In this document: positions 1 to 8,093 of the stretch, one piece after another
Numbering within the stretch: position 1 is the stretch's first letter
Layout: each line of letters begins with the position of its first letter
Source of the DNA: Fusobacterium_C sp036516095
GTDB lineage: Bacteria > Fusobacteriota > Fusobacteriia > Fusobacteriales > Fusobacteriaceae
Assembly: GCF_036516095.1 (NCBI RefSeq)
Contig: NZ_DATBUM010000017.1
Span: 1-64,000, forward strand
Length of the DNA stretch: 64,000 nucleotides
Direction: 5' to 3'
Notes under the pieces: generated by a model
Database searches by the model: none
Told to the model about the DNA's origin: nothing
What the model saw: only the letters and a program-made list of their open reading frames with translations
Made by a program: the position numbers and the translations under genes

Positions 1-39
1 CCCGGGAGGATATGTCTTTGCCAAGCTTTTCTATAGAGT

Positions 40-115
40 GCTTCCTTAGCTCAGTCGGTAGAGCATGCGGCTGTTAACCGCAGTGTCAATGGTTCGAGTC
101 CATTAGGAAGCGCCA
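40..115 (+). tRNA. tRNA-Asn (GTT anticodon)
   Basis: The sequence folds as a complete cloverleaf. The seven-base acceptor arm GCTTCCT pairs perfectly with AGGAAGC, the anticodon stem TGCGG pairs with CCGCA around the loop CTGTTAA (anticodon GTT at 73-75), and the T-arm carries GGTTCGAGTCC. The CCA end is encoded at 113-115. It reads asparagine codons AAC and AAT. A T-rich stretch follows immediately. The 39 bases before it belong to no feature I can identify. Confidence 0.97.
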
Positions 116-148
116 TTTTTTTATTTTTTGGAAAATATCGTATTTATA

Positions 149-177
149 TTGAAATTTGTAAAAAAAAATGGTACTAT
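149..177 (+). promoter_or_regulatory. Promoter for the mreC operon
   Basis: A -35 box TTGAAA (149-154) and a -10 box TACTAT (172-177) are separated by exactly 17 bp, upstream of mreC with an AAGGA ribosome binding site close to the ATG. The spacer contains a run of nine A residues (160-168). The call rests on sequence match only. Confidence 0.6.
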
Positions 178-225
178 AGAATGAAATAGTGTTAAAATAA
201 TAGCTTTATAAAGGATTTTAAATTT

Positions 226-1047
226 ATGAAAATAAATCGTAATAATGAAAAAAAAAGAAACCGTTTCACTTTTATTCTTTTAGCCATGATATGTATTTTA
301 CTATTGTTGTTTACTAACGTTTCCAATTATCTCAAATATCACTTAGAAAAATTTTTTCTTCCTGTTCAGGCTGGAATTTATAAGACTAAAGAGAATATTA
401 CAGATAGTTTTCAAACTTATTTAAATCGAGAAAGATTGTTTCGAGAAAATGAAGTATTGAAATTAGAAAATAATAAATTAAAATTTATTTTAAGAGAGAA
501 TAAAATTTTGTTAGAAGAGAATAAAAGATTGACCTCTTTATTGGAAATGAAGCAAAGTGTGACAGAGAAAATTCAATTTGCGAAAGTCTATTTTAGAAAA
601 CCGGAAAATATGTATGAACAATTTTATATTGATTTAGGTTCTAAAGATGGAATAAAGAAAAATATGATTATTTCTCAGGGAGAAAAACTAATTGGTCGAA
701 TTGTGGAAGTACAAGAAAATAATTCTTTAGTTTATATGATGACCAAAGAGGGAATGGTAGTCAGTGCAAAGTCGGAGAATCATATGTTTGGAGTTGTTAA
801 GGGAATAGGAGAAGATAAGTTGTATTTTGAACCGAATATATATGATCATTCTTTGAAAGTCGGAGATAAAATTTATACTTCTGGAATCAGTGATATTTAT
901 CCGGGCGAAATGTATATTGGATATATTTCTGAAATTGAAAAAGAAGAAAATTCTTTATTCACAGGTATTACGGTGAAACCGAGTGTTAATATTTCAAATT
1001 TGAAAGAGGTATTAGTAATACAATCAAGGAGGAATTATGAAGATTAA
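226..1047 (+). CDS. mreC: Rod shape-determining protein MreC
   Basis: MreC is a membrane-anchored periplasmic scaffold that links the MreB cytoskeleton to the peptidoglycan elongation machinery. The 273-residue protein has a basic cytoplasmic N-terminus, one membrane segment at about residues 14-31, a Glu/Asn/Lys-rich coiled coil at about 65-110, and the beta-rich MreC core afterwards, with the family-typical sequence IDLGSKDGIKKNM. Length is normal for the family. The last codons overlap the start of the following LolA-like gene, so the two are probably translationally coupled. No mreB or mreD is adjacent in this window. Fusobacteria are rods or filaments, which fits a role in elongation. 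Confidence 0.93.
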   Translation: MKINRNNEKKRNRFTFILLAMICILLLLFTNVSNYLKYHLEKFFLPVQAGIYKTKENITDSFQTYLNRERLFRENEVLKLENNKLKFILRENKILLEENKRLTSLLEMKQSVTEKIQFAKVYFRKPENMYEQFYIDLGSKDGIKKNMIISQGEKLIGRIVEVQENNSLVYMMTKEGMVVSAKSENHMFGVVKGIGEDKLYFEPNIYDHSLKVGDKIYTSGISDIYPGEMYIGYISEIEKEENSLFTGITVKPSVNISNLKEVLVIQSRRNYED

Positions 1048-1612
1048 AAAAATTCTCATAGGATGTGTATTTTTAATATTTTCCTGCATTTTATTTGGAA
1101 AAGAATATAAACCGCTGGAACAGGTAAAGAAATTTTCTTTCGAGGTGACGGAAGTTAATTATATCGGAAAAAAACAAAAAAAAATCCTTTATTTTGTTCA
1201 AATGAGTTTGCCCAATATTTTTAAAAAGGAAATTCTGTTTCCTGATTTAAATAAGGGAGAGATTTATCTATATAAGGAAAATATGAAAACAGTTTACTTA
1301 CCAATATTTGAACAAAAAAAGACAATGAAATTAGAAAAAGAGGAACTCCAGGTGCTTGATGTGATTAAGATGTTGGTAAAACAATTGTCCACGGATTTAG
1401 CATTTAGAAAAGAATATTATAGTAAGAAAAATGTAGAATTTATTTTGAATGAAAATTATAAAGTGATCATACAATCATATTCCGATATAAATCAATATTT
1501 ATTTCCTAAAAAATGGCTTTTAGAAGAAAAAGGGCAAAAGATATTAGAATTAACTTTATCTAAGATAGAAATCAATCCTAATTTTACAGAGGAAGATTTT
1601 CAAGTTCCATGA
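1037..1612 (+). CDS. Exported LolA-like protein of unknown role
   Basis: The 191-residue product begins with a typical signal peptide (MKIKKILIG then a hydrophobic stretch to about residue 21). The mature part has the layout of the LolA/LolB-like lipoprotein-carrier fold: an early F-x-V-x-E strand, an 'LPNIFKKEILFP' segment, a 'LNKGEIYLYKENMKTVYLP' turn region and a short C-terminal motif ending FQVP. This resemblance is by pattern only. The gene overlaps mreC by 11 bp and recO by 4 bp, so it is an operon member. It contains A7 and A9 runs near 1166-1183 that could slip. A periplasmic lipid or lipoprotein-binding role is inference. Confidence 0.6.
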   Translation: MKIKKILIGCVFLIFSCILFGKEYKPLEQVKKFSFEVTEVNYIGKKQKKILYFVQMSLPNIFKKEILFPDLNKGEIYLYKENMKTVYLPIFEQKKTMKLEKEELQVLDVIKMLVKQLSTDLAFRKEYYSKKNVEFILNENYKVIIQSYSDINQYLFPKKWLLEEKGQKILELTLSKIEINPNFTEEDFQVP

Positions 1613-2268
1613 CTAAATTTATAAGTAACAAAGCCTTTGTCTTGGGAAATTATTCTTTTGGAGAAGCTGATCGAAATTTGATTTTGTTGACAGAAGATTT
1701 TGGGAAAATCCAGTTGACAGTAAAAGGAATTTTGAAAAGTAAAAAAAGAGATAAGGTTGCGACAGAACCTATATCTTATGTGGATTTTTTACTTTATAAA
1801 AAAGGAGAGCAATTTATTGTAAATGATTTTTTTCTGTTGGAAAATTTTGAAAATATTCGACAGGATTTGGATTCACTGAGTTTTGCATTTTATTTATTGG
1901 CTGTGGTGAATAAATTTGTATTTGAGGGATATCGTGTTCCTAAAATATTTCGACTATTGAAGAATAGCCTATATTATTTAAATCAAGAGAATAATAGAAG
2001 AAAGCAATTATTATTACTGAACTATTTTCTTTTCTTTTTGATGCAAGAGGAAGGGATTTTTAGAATGGATGAAATTTTAGAACATTTAAATTTTGAGGAG
2101 AAAGAAATTTCTCGATTGTTATATCAAAAAAAAATAGAGAGTATTGTGAAAGAAGAAGACTATACGGAAGAGAGACTATTTTTTTTAGTAAAAAAAATGG
2201 AGAGATATATAAGAGAAAAATTGGATATAGATATTTCTATCGAACAATATATGATGGGGGGATTGTAA
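1609..2268 (+). CDS. recO: DNA repair protein RecO
   Basis: RecO helps load RecA on SSB-coated single-stranded DNA in the RecFOR pathway. The 219-residue protein has the N-terminal OB-fold signature (KAFVLGNYSFGEADRNLILL, then GKIQLTVKGILKSKK) followed by a helical C-terminal part. It is somewhat shorter than the usual 240-260 residues and lacks the four-cysteine zinc site found in many RecO proteins. Start and stop overlap both neighbours by one to four bases, indicating tight coupling with the LolA-like gene and the EIIA gene. Confidence 0.87.
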   Translation: MTKFISNKAFVLGNYSFGEADRNLILLTEDFGKIQLTVKGILKSKKRDKVATEPISYVDFLLYKKGEQFIVNDFFLLENFENIRQDLDSLSFAFYLLAVVNKFVFEGYRVPKIFRLLKNSLYYLNQENNRRKQLLLLNYFLFFLMQEEGIFRMDEILEHLNFEEKEISRLLYQKKIESIVKEEDYTEERLFFLVKKMERYIREKLDIDISIEQYMMGGL

Positions 2269-2747
2269 TGTTAAATATTGTGAAAATTACAGATTACATG
2301 TCTGAAGATTTAATTTGCTTAGATTTGACGGCTAGAACGAAAGATGAAGTCTTAAGAGAATTATCTACTTTGATGGGAAAGGCTCCACATATAGGAACGA
2401 ATTCGGAAGTGATTTACAAAGCTCTTTTGGAGAGGGAGAAACTAGGAAGCACAGGAATTGGAAAAGGAGTAGCCATTCCTCATGCTAAAACGGATGCGGT
2501 AGAACAATTGACAATTGCCTTTGGGATTAGTCGTGAAAAATTGGATTTTAAATCTTTGGATGAGGAAGAAGTGAATTTATTTTTTGTATTTGCTTCTCCG
2601 AACAAGGATAGTCATATTTATTTAAAGGTTTTGGCTCGGATTTCCAGATTCATTCGAGAAGAAGATTTTCGAAATACTCTATTAAATTGCAAGACGGGGA
2701 GAGAAGTAATCGAATGTATTCGGGAAAAGGAAGGAGTTAGTCTATGA
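2268..2747 (+). CDS. PTS EIIA domain protein (fructose/nitrogen-regulatory type)
   Basis: This is a single-domain EIIA of the fructose/mannitol/Ntr superfamily, 159 residues long. The phosphorylatable histidine is His72 in GVAIPHAKTDAV, preceded by the conserved REKLGSTGIG segment. There is no EIIB or EIIC partner here. It is embedded between recO and nrdR and shares overlaps with both, so a regulatory role similar to PtsN is more likely than sugar transport. That inference comes from context. Which HPr phosphorylates it cannot be told from this window. Confidence 0.85.
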   Translation: MLNIVKITDYMSEDLICLDLTARTKDEVLRELSTLMGKAPHIGTNSEVIYKALLEREKLGSTGIGKGVAIPHAKTDAVEQLTIAFGISREKLDFKSLDEEEVNLFFVFASPNKDSHIYLKVLARISRFIREEDFRNTLLNCKTGREVIECIREKEGVSL

Positions 2748-3202
2748 GATGCCCATTTTGCGGTTCAGAGGATACAAAAGTAGTCGACAGTCGTTCTTAT
2801 TTGGAAGGAAATTCCATAAAGAGAAGAAGAGAATGTGTTATTTGTCAAAGAAGATTCAGTACTTTTGAACGGGTGGAAGAAGTCCCTCTGTATGTGATAA
2901 AAAAAGATCAAAGAAGAGTTCCTTTCAATCGAGAAAAAGTTATGAGAGGTTTGACTTCTGCAACTGTCAAACGAAATATCAGCAGAGAAGAGTTAGAAAA
3001 AATTGTGTATGAAGTGGAAAAAAATATTCAAAATACTTTAAAAAATGAAATTACTACAAGAGAATTGGGAGAAATGATTTTAGAGAAATTGAAAAAAATA
3101 GATCAGGTTGCTTATGTCAGGTTCGCTTCCGTCTATAAAGAGTTTAATGATGTGAAATCTTTTGTAGAATTAATTGAGGAAATGGAAAGGGAGAAAAAAT
3201 AG
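2744..3202 (+). CDS. nrdR: Transcriptional repressor NrdR
   Basis: NrdR represses ribonucleotide reductase genes in response to ATP/dATP. The N-terminus is a zinc ribbon with cysteines at 3, 6, 31 and 34 (MRCPFCGSE... CVICQRRFSTFERVEE). The remainder is an ATP-cone domain (VIKKDQRRVPFNREKVMRGL). At 152 residues it has the normal length. The start overlaps the EIIA stop by four bases. No nrd gene lies in this window, so its targets are elsewhere. Confidence 0.96.
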   Translation: MRCPFCGSEDTKVVDSRSYLEGNSIKRRRECVICQRRFSTFERVEEVPLYVIKKDQRRVPFNREKVMRGLTSATVKRNISREELEKIVYEVEKNIQNTLKNEITTRELGEMILEKLKKIDQVAYVRFASVYKEFNDVKSFVELIEEMEREKK

Positions 3203-3203
3203 A

Positions 3204-4136
3204 GTGAGAATTTTATTTATGGGAACCCCGGAATTTGCGGTATCTTCTTTGAAGAAATTACAAGAAAACCATGAAGTGCTTGCCGTGTTTACCAAAGTGG
3301 ATAAGCCAAATCAAAGAGGGAAAAAAATTCAGTACACACCGGTGAAGCAATATGCTTTAGAACATCATTTAGAGGTACTACAACCGAATTCCATTCGAGA
3401 TATGGAAGTGATACAAAAAATTCGAGATTATCATCCTGATTTAATTGTTGTTGTTGCCTATGGAAAAATTTTACCAAAAGAAGTATTGGAACTTCCTAAA
3501 TACGGAGTGATTAATGTTCACTCCTCTTTGTTACCAAAATATAGAGGAGCGGCCCCTATTCATGCTTCTATCATTCATGGGGAAAAAGAAAGCGGTGTCA
3601 GTATTATGTATGTGGTAGAAGAGTTAGATGCCGGTCCTGTCTTGGCACAGTCCATTGTGGAGATTTTGGAAGAAGATAATTGTGCCAGTTTACATGATAG
3701 ATTGCAAGAAGTGGGGGCAAATTTGCTAATAGAAACCATTCGAAATATGGAGAAGCAGCAAATACAAGCCATTCCGCAGGATGAAGCAAAGGTTACTTTT
3801 GTAAAGCCTTTTCGGAAGGAGGACTGTAAGATCTGTTGGAATCAGTCCGCAAGAGAAATTTTTAACTTTGTAAGAGGAATGGATCCTTTTCCGGGAGCTT
3901 TTACGATGTATCGAGGAAAGCAATTGAAGATTGCCAGAGTGGAGGAAGAGAAAGAAGGAAAACTGCAAGGAAAGGCAGGTGAAATTCTTTCATATATCAA
4001 GGGAAAAGGCGTTTTAGTGGCAACAGGAAGTGGAAATGTCATTATTACGAAAGCAAAGCCGGAAAATAAAAAAATGCTATCGGGGGTTGACTTAATTAAT
4101 GGAAATTTTTTACAGGAAGGAGAGCATTTTGAATGA
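3204..4136 (+). CDS. fmt: Methionyl-tRNA formyltransferase
   Basis: Fmt transfers a formyl group from 10-formyl-THF to Met-tRNA(fMet). I place the start at a GTG at 3204, giving 310 residues that begin VRILFMGTPEFAV, the exact family N-terminus; a GGGAGAAAA ribosome binding site precedes it. The longer frame from 3174 adds ten unrelated residues. The catalytic region HSSLLPKYRGAAPIHASI and the formyl-THF loop follow, and a C-terminal OB-like domain covers about residues 200-310. The gene lies one base after nrdR and overlaps folD, which makes the folate cofactor that feeds it. Confidence 0.95.
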   Translation: MRILFMGTPEFAVSSLKKLQENHEVLAVFTKVDKPNQRGKKIQYTPVKQYALEHHLEVLQPNSIRDMEVIQKIRDYHPDLIVVVAYGKILPKEVLELPKYGVINVHSSLLPKYRGAAPIHASIIHGEKESGVSIMYVVEELDAGPVLAQSIVEILEEDNCASLHDRLQEVGANLLIETIRNMEKQQIQAIPQDEAKVTFVKPFRKEDCKICWNQSAREIFNFVRGMDPFPGAFTMYRGKQLKIARVEEEKEGKLQGKAGEILSYIKGKGVLVATGSGNVIITKAKPENKKMLSGVDLINGNFLQEGEHFE

Positions 4137-5011
4137 AATTATTAGATGGAAAAAAAGTTTCTACTGAGATAAAAGAAGAACTGAAAGTAAAAATAAGAGA
4201 AGAAAAAGAAAGAAGTGGAAGAGTTCCGGGATTGGGAATTATTCAAATTGGACACAATGAAGCGGCTTCTGTCTATGTGCAATCACAAATAAAAGGAAGT
4301 AGAGCCTTGGGAATGGAGAGCTACTTATATTTTTTTGATGATACCGTGGAAGAAGAAAGGGTGCTACAAAAAATTGAAGAATTGAATCACATGGAAGAAA
4401 TCGACGGTATTATTTTGCAGTTGCCTTTGCCGAAACATATCAGTCGTTCCCGTATTTTACAGGCAATTGATGTGAACAAGGATGTAGATGGGTTCAAAAC
4501 TGAGAATATCGGACGCTTACATTTGGGAGAAGAAGGATTTAACCCTTGCACTCCGGAAGGTGTGATTGCTCTCTTAAAAAAATACGATATTGAAATTGCA
4601 AGTAAAAATGTTACGATTATCGGAAGAAGCAATATTGTGGGCAAACCTATGCTTGGACTTTTTATCAATCATAATGCAACAGTAACCATTTGTAACAGTT
4701 TGACGAAAAATTTGAAAGAACATACAGAAAGAGCGGATATTATCGTTGTGGCGGTTGGAAAAGAGAAATTTTTAACAGCGGACATGATACAAGAGGGGGC
4801 AATTGTTATAGATGTTGGAATTAATCGAAGCATGGATGGGAAAATTGTAGGAGATGTAGATTTTGAAGCAGTAGTTAAAAAAGCTTCCTATATTACCCCT
4901 GTACCCGGTGGGGTCGGTTCTATGACAGTAGCAATGCTTTTTCAAAATATTTGGAAGGCATTTGTAAGAAACAGGAGGATCATCAATGGTGAAAAAAATA
5001 AAGGAGAATGA
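4133..5011 (+). CDS. folD: Bifunctional methylene-THF dehydrogenase/cyclohydrolase FolD
   Basis: FolD interconverts 5,10-methylene-THF, 5,10-methenyl-THF and 10-formyl-THF. The 292-residue protein contains the Tyr/Lys active-site region ASVYVQSQIKGSRALGM, the DGIILQLPLPKHI segment, the Rossmann motif IIGRSNIVGKPM and the C-terminal PVPGGVGSMTVAML signature. About 15 extra residues follow the usual end and overlap the next gene by 26 bp. Its product 10-formyl-THF is the donor used by Fmt, encoded immediately upstream. Confidence 0.97.
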   Translation: MKLLDGKKVSTEIKEELKVKIREEKERSGRVPGLGIIQIGHNEAASVYVQSQIKGSRALGMESYLYFFDDTVEEERVLQKIEELNHMEEIDGIILQLPLPKHISRSRILQAIDVNKDVDGFKTENIGRLHLGEEGFNPCTPEGVIALLKKYDIEIASKNVTIIGRSNIVGKPMLGLFINHNATVTICNSLTKNLKEHTERADIIVVAVGKEKFLTADMIQEGAIVIDVGINRSMDGKIVGDVDFEAVVKKASYITPVPGGVGSMTVAMLFQNIWKAFVRNRRIINGEKNKGE

Positions 5012-5465
5012 AATATCTTGTGAAGAAAAAAAGCAGTATTATATTGTAGATAAGACGATTTTATCCGCTTCCATTCAAAAAGTGATTGCTGTCAATGAAA
5101 TGGTAAAAAATGAGCATATTTCTAAACATGAAGGAATACGACGAACAGGATTAAGTCGCAGTACCTACTATAAATATAAAGATTTTATCAAGCCATTTTT
5201 TGAAGGAAGTCAAGAGAAAATATTTAATATTCACATGTCCTTGCAAGATAAGCAAGGATTGTTGGCAAAAATTTTAGAAGTAATTGCTGATGATAAAATG
5301 AATATTTTAACTATTGTACAAAATGCGGCAGTGGATGGTATTGTGCAACTGACGATCTCTTTACAAGGAACAGCGGAAACACCTAAAAATATAGAGATAA
5401 CCTTATCAAAAATTCAAAAGATTGATGGAGTTAGAGATTTACGAATTCTGGGAAGCAATTCGTAA
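4986..5465 (+). CDS. ACT domain protein of the UPF0735/PheB type
   Basis: The 159-residue protein has a helix-turn-helix-like N-terminal half (KHEGIRRTGLSRSTYYKYKD, about residues 44-63) followed by an ACT domain (FNIHMSLQDKQGLLAKILEV, then a second beta-alpha unit). This is the architecture of the UPF0735/PheB/ThrR family, thought to be amino-acid-responsive regulators. The ATG at 4986 has a strong AGGAGG site and lies inside the 3' end of folD. The ligand is not determinable here. Confidence 0.8.
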   Translation: MVKKIKENEISCEEKKQYYIVDKTILSASIQKVIAVNEMVKNEHISKHEGIRRTGLSRSTYYKYKDFIKPFFEGSQEKIFNIHMSLQDKQGLLAKILEVIADDKMNILTIVQNAAVDGIVQLTISLQGTAETPKNIEITLSKIQKIDGVRDLRILGSNS

Positions 5466-5477
5466 GAGGAGGATGGC

Positions 5478-5921
5478 GTGAAACTAGATTTAAAAACAAT
5501 GGAAGAATTGGCAGAAAATATGAACACCTACCATTTGGAAAGCTTAGAATTGGAAGTTGGAAAAGAAAAACTTCGTTTAAAAAAGTTCACTTCAAAAAAA
5601 GTCAATGTAGAAGATGAGATAGAAATAGATAGAACATCTTCAATAGAAAAAATACAAGAAATAGAAGAGAGAGAGGAAGAAATGACGGGGAGGCAAGTTG
5701 TTTCTCCTGTTGCCGGAACTGTTTATCGAGCACCTGCTCCAGATAAATCTCCTTTTGTAGAAAAAGGAATGACAGTGAAAGTGGGGGACACTCTTTGTAT
5801 TGTAGAAGCAATGAAGATGATGAACGAAGTGAAATCAACAGAGAATGGAATTATTACAAAAATTTTGGCAGAAGATGGTGTTGTGGTCAAAAAGGGACAG
5901 GCTCTTTTTGAGATAAAATAA
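5478..5921 (+). CDS. accB: Biotin carboxyl carrier protein (AccB-like)
   Basis: The 147-residue protein has a helical N-terminus (LDLKTMEELAENMNTYHLES) like AccB, a charged linker, and a C-terminal biotinyl domain with the modification motif EAMKMMNEV, where the central lysine is biotinylated. Its usual partner accC and the carboxyltransferase genes are not adjacent, so it could serve acetyl-CoA carboxylase from a separate locus or another biotin enzyme. The AccB-like N-terminus favours fatty-acid synthesis. It is preceded by an AGGAGGATGG site and follows the ACT gene by 12 bp. Confidence 0.85.
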   Translation: MKLDLKTMEELAENMNTYHLESLELEVGKEKLRLKKFTSKKVNVEDEIEIDRTSSIEKIQEIEEREEEMTGRQVVSPVAGTVYRAPAPDKSPFVEKGMTVKVGDTLCIVEAMKMMNEVKSTENGIITKILAEDGVVVKKGQALFEIK

Positions 5922-5944
5922 ACAAGGAAGGTGCATTTTAACAA

Positions 5945-7228
5945 TTGGACACGTATCTGTATATTGTAGTATTGGTTATTTTGGTCTTGTTATCCGGATT
6001 TTTTTCTGCTTCTGAAACAGCCTTGACAGCTTTTCGAAGTATTCATTTAGAAAAATTTGTAGATGAAAAAAAAGATAATGTGGTAGTATTATTAAAAAAA
6101 TGGTTGAAAGATCCAAATCCGATGTTGACGGGTTTATTGATAGGAAATAATATTGTAAATATTATGGCGTCTTCCATCGCAACAGTTGTTATGGCAACTT
6201 ATTTTGGAAACACCGGAAAGTCTATTTTAATAGTCACTATTTTGATGACAGTCGCTATTCTGATTTTTGGAGAAATCACACCGAAATTGATAGCTAGAAA
6301 TCATAGTTCAGAAGTAGCAGGAAAAGTTATTTCTTTTATTTATTATTTGACCTTATTTTTAAATCCTTTAATCTTGATTTTAGTATTCATTTCCAAGGTA
6401 CTCGGAAGAGCCTGTGGAGTCAATATGGATAATGGTGGTGTCATGATTACAGAAGAAGATATTATTTCTTTTGTGAATGTGGGACAGGAAGAGGGAGTCA
6501 TTGAAGAAGATGAAAAAGAAATGATTCATTCCATTGTAGGTTTTGGAGAAACTACCGCAAAAGAAGTTATGACGCCAAGAACTTCTATGACGGCATTCGA
6601 AGGAAGTAAAACAATTGACGATATTTGGGATACCTTGATGGAGGATGGATTTTCTCGGATTCCAATCTATGAGGAAACCATTGACAATATTTTAGGGGTT
6701 CTTTATATCAAAGATATTATGTCACAGGTAAAAAGCGGGAATACCAATCAACCAATTCGAGAATTAGTACGACCAGCATATTTTGTACCGGAAACAAAAT
6801 CCATTATTGAAATTTTGAAGGAATTTAAGATCAAGAAAGTTCATATTGCTATGGTATTGGATGAGTATGGAGGCATTGGAGGACTTTTGACCATTGAAGA
6901 TTTGATTGAAGAAATTGTAGGTGAAATTCGGGATGAATTTGACGAAGAGGAGGAAGAATTTGTCCGAAAGGTAGGAGAAAACTCCTATGAAGTAGATGCT
7001 ATGATTGATATAGAAACTTTAGATAAAGAGTTGGGAATTCAATTACCTGTTTCAGAGGATTATGAAAGTTTAGGAGGTTTAATTACGACAGAACTTGGAA
7101 GAGTAACAGAAAAAGGAGATAAATTGGAGTTGGAAAATGTGAAACTTCAAGTCTTGGAAATGGATAAAATGAGAATATCTAAGGTATTGATTACTTGTGA
7201 GAAACTGGAGGAGTCAGAAGAAGAATGA
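5945..7228 (+). CDS. CNNM/CorC (hemolysin C)-family membrane protein with CBS pair
   Basis: The protein has an N-terminal DUF21/CNNM membrane domain with about four hydrophobic segments in the first 150 residues, including GFFSASETALTAFRS and GEITPKLIARNH. A CBS pair follows (about residues 205-325, with VMTPRTSMTAFE and VLDEYGGIGGLLTIEDLIEE), then a C-terminal CorC_HlyC domain. Such proteins are linked to Mg2+ or cobalt homeostasis; the hemolysin label is historical. The start is a TTG at 5945 behind AAGGAAGG, with no ATG in a better position. It overlaps the next gene by four bases. Confidence 0.9.
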   Translation: MDTYLYIVVLVILVLLSGFFSASETALTAFRSIHLEKFVDEKKDNVVVLLKKWLKDPNPMLTGLLIGNNIVNIMASSIATVVMATYFGNTGKSILIVTILMTVAILIFGEITPKLIARNHSSEVAGKVISFIYYLTLFLNPLILILVFISKVLGRACGVNMDNGGVMITEEDIISFVNVGQEEGVIEEDEKEMIHSIVGFGETTAKEVMTPRTSMTAFEGSKTIDDIWDTLMEDGFSRIPIYEETIDNILGVLYIKDIMSQVKSGNTNQPIRELVRPAYFVPETKSIIEILKEFKIKKVHIAMVLDEYGGIGGLLTIEDLIEEIVGEIRDEFDEEEEEFVRKVGENSYEVDAMIDIETLDKELGIQLPVSEDYESLGGLITTELGRVTEKGDKLELENVKLQVLEMDKMRISKVLITCEKLEESEEE

Positions 7229-7548
7229 AAAAATTCTTAGGAGCAGTGTTATTATTGGTCTTATGTCAAGGAGTATATTCTGAAGAGAAAATGGATTGGG
7301 AATATTCTTTTATCAAAGGATTGAATTATGAAGAAAGAGAAGAATGGAGTTCTGCCATTCAAGAATTGGAAAAGAGTAGAGCTTTACAGAAAGACAATCC
7401 ATTGATTTTGAAAGAATTGGGATATTGTTATGGCAAGCAGGGAGACTTTGAAAAGGCACGAGATTGTTATGAAAGAGTATTGCAGTTGGATCCTCAAGAT
7501 AGCAATGCAAGGAAGAATTTAGAAATTTTGTTAGAAAATAAAAACTAA
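7225..7548 (+). CDS. Small exported TPR protein
   Basis: The 107-residue product has a signal peptide (about residues 1-20, hydrophobic core AVLLLVLCQGVYS) and roughly two tetratricopeptide repeats, clearest in ELGYCYGKQGDFEKARDCYE followed by RVLQLDPQDSNARKNLEI. TPR units mediate protein contacts. The start overlaps the CNNM-family gene by four bases, so they are co-translated. No specific partner or function is evident. Confidence 0.75.
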   Translation: MKKFLGAVLLLVLCQGVYSEEKMDWEYSFIKGLNYEEREEWSSAIQELEKSRALQKDNPLILKELGYCYGKQGDFEKARDCYERVLQLDPQDSNARKNLEILLENKN

Positions 7549-7562
7549 ATAGGGAGTAACAG

Positions 7563-8075
7563 ATGGATTTAAAAAAATATGTAGCAAGAGTAGAAAATTT
7601 CCCAAAAGAGGGAATTATTTTTCGAGATATTACTCCATTGATGAATGATGGGAAAGCATATCAGTATGCAACAGAAAAAATTGTGGAATTTGCAAGAGAG
7701 CATCAAGTTGATTTAGTGGTAGGACCGGAGGCGAGAGGATTTATTTTCGGTTGTCCCGTTTCCTATGCTTTGGGAATTGGTTTTGTACCGGTTCGTAAGC
7801 CCCAAAAATTGCCAAGAGAAGTTGTTTCTTATGCCTACGATTTGGAATACGGTTCTAACACTTTGTGTATGCATAAGGACTCTATCAAAGCAGGACAGCG
7901 AGTTCTGATTGTAGATGATTTATTGGCAACCGGTGGAACGATAGAAGCCAGTATCCATTTGATAGAGGAATTAGGAGGAATTGTTGCAGGAATTGCATTT
8001 TTAATTGAGCTGGAAGATCTAAAGGGAAGAGAAAAAATTAAGCAGTATCCAATATTGACATTAATGAAATATTAA
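7563..8075 (+). CDS. apt: Adenine phosphoribosyltransferase
   Basis: Apt salvages adenine with PRPP to form AMP. At 170 residues it has standard length. It begins DLKKYVARVENFPKEGIIFRD as in the family, has the purine-side segment GPEARGFIFG and the PRPP-binding loop VLIVDDLLATGGT. It sits 18 bp before the (p)ppGpp synthetase gene, an arrangement seen in many bacteria and consistent with purine-nucleotide and stringent-response coupling. Confidence 0.97.
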   Translation: MDLKKYVARVENFPKEGIIFRDITPLMNDGKAYQYATEKIVEFAREHQVDLVVGPEARGFIFGCPVSYALGIGFVPVRKPQKLPREVVSYAYDLEYGSNTLCMHKDSIKAGQRVLIVDDLLATGGTIEASIHLIEELGGIVAGIAFLIELEDLKGREKIKQYPILTLMKY

Positions 8076-8093
8076 GGGAGAAAGGGAAAGAAT

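Noticed and set aside
1..39. Possible end of another tRNA or a ribosomal RNA before tRNA-Asn
   Set aside because: The 39 bases end without CCA and no stem pairs could be completed, so nothing can be supported.
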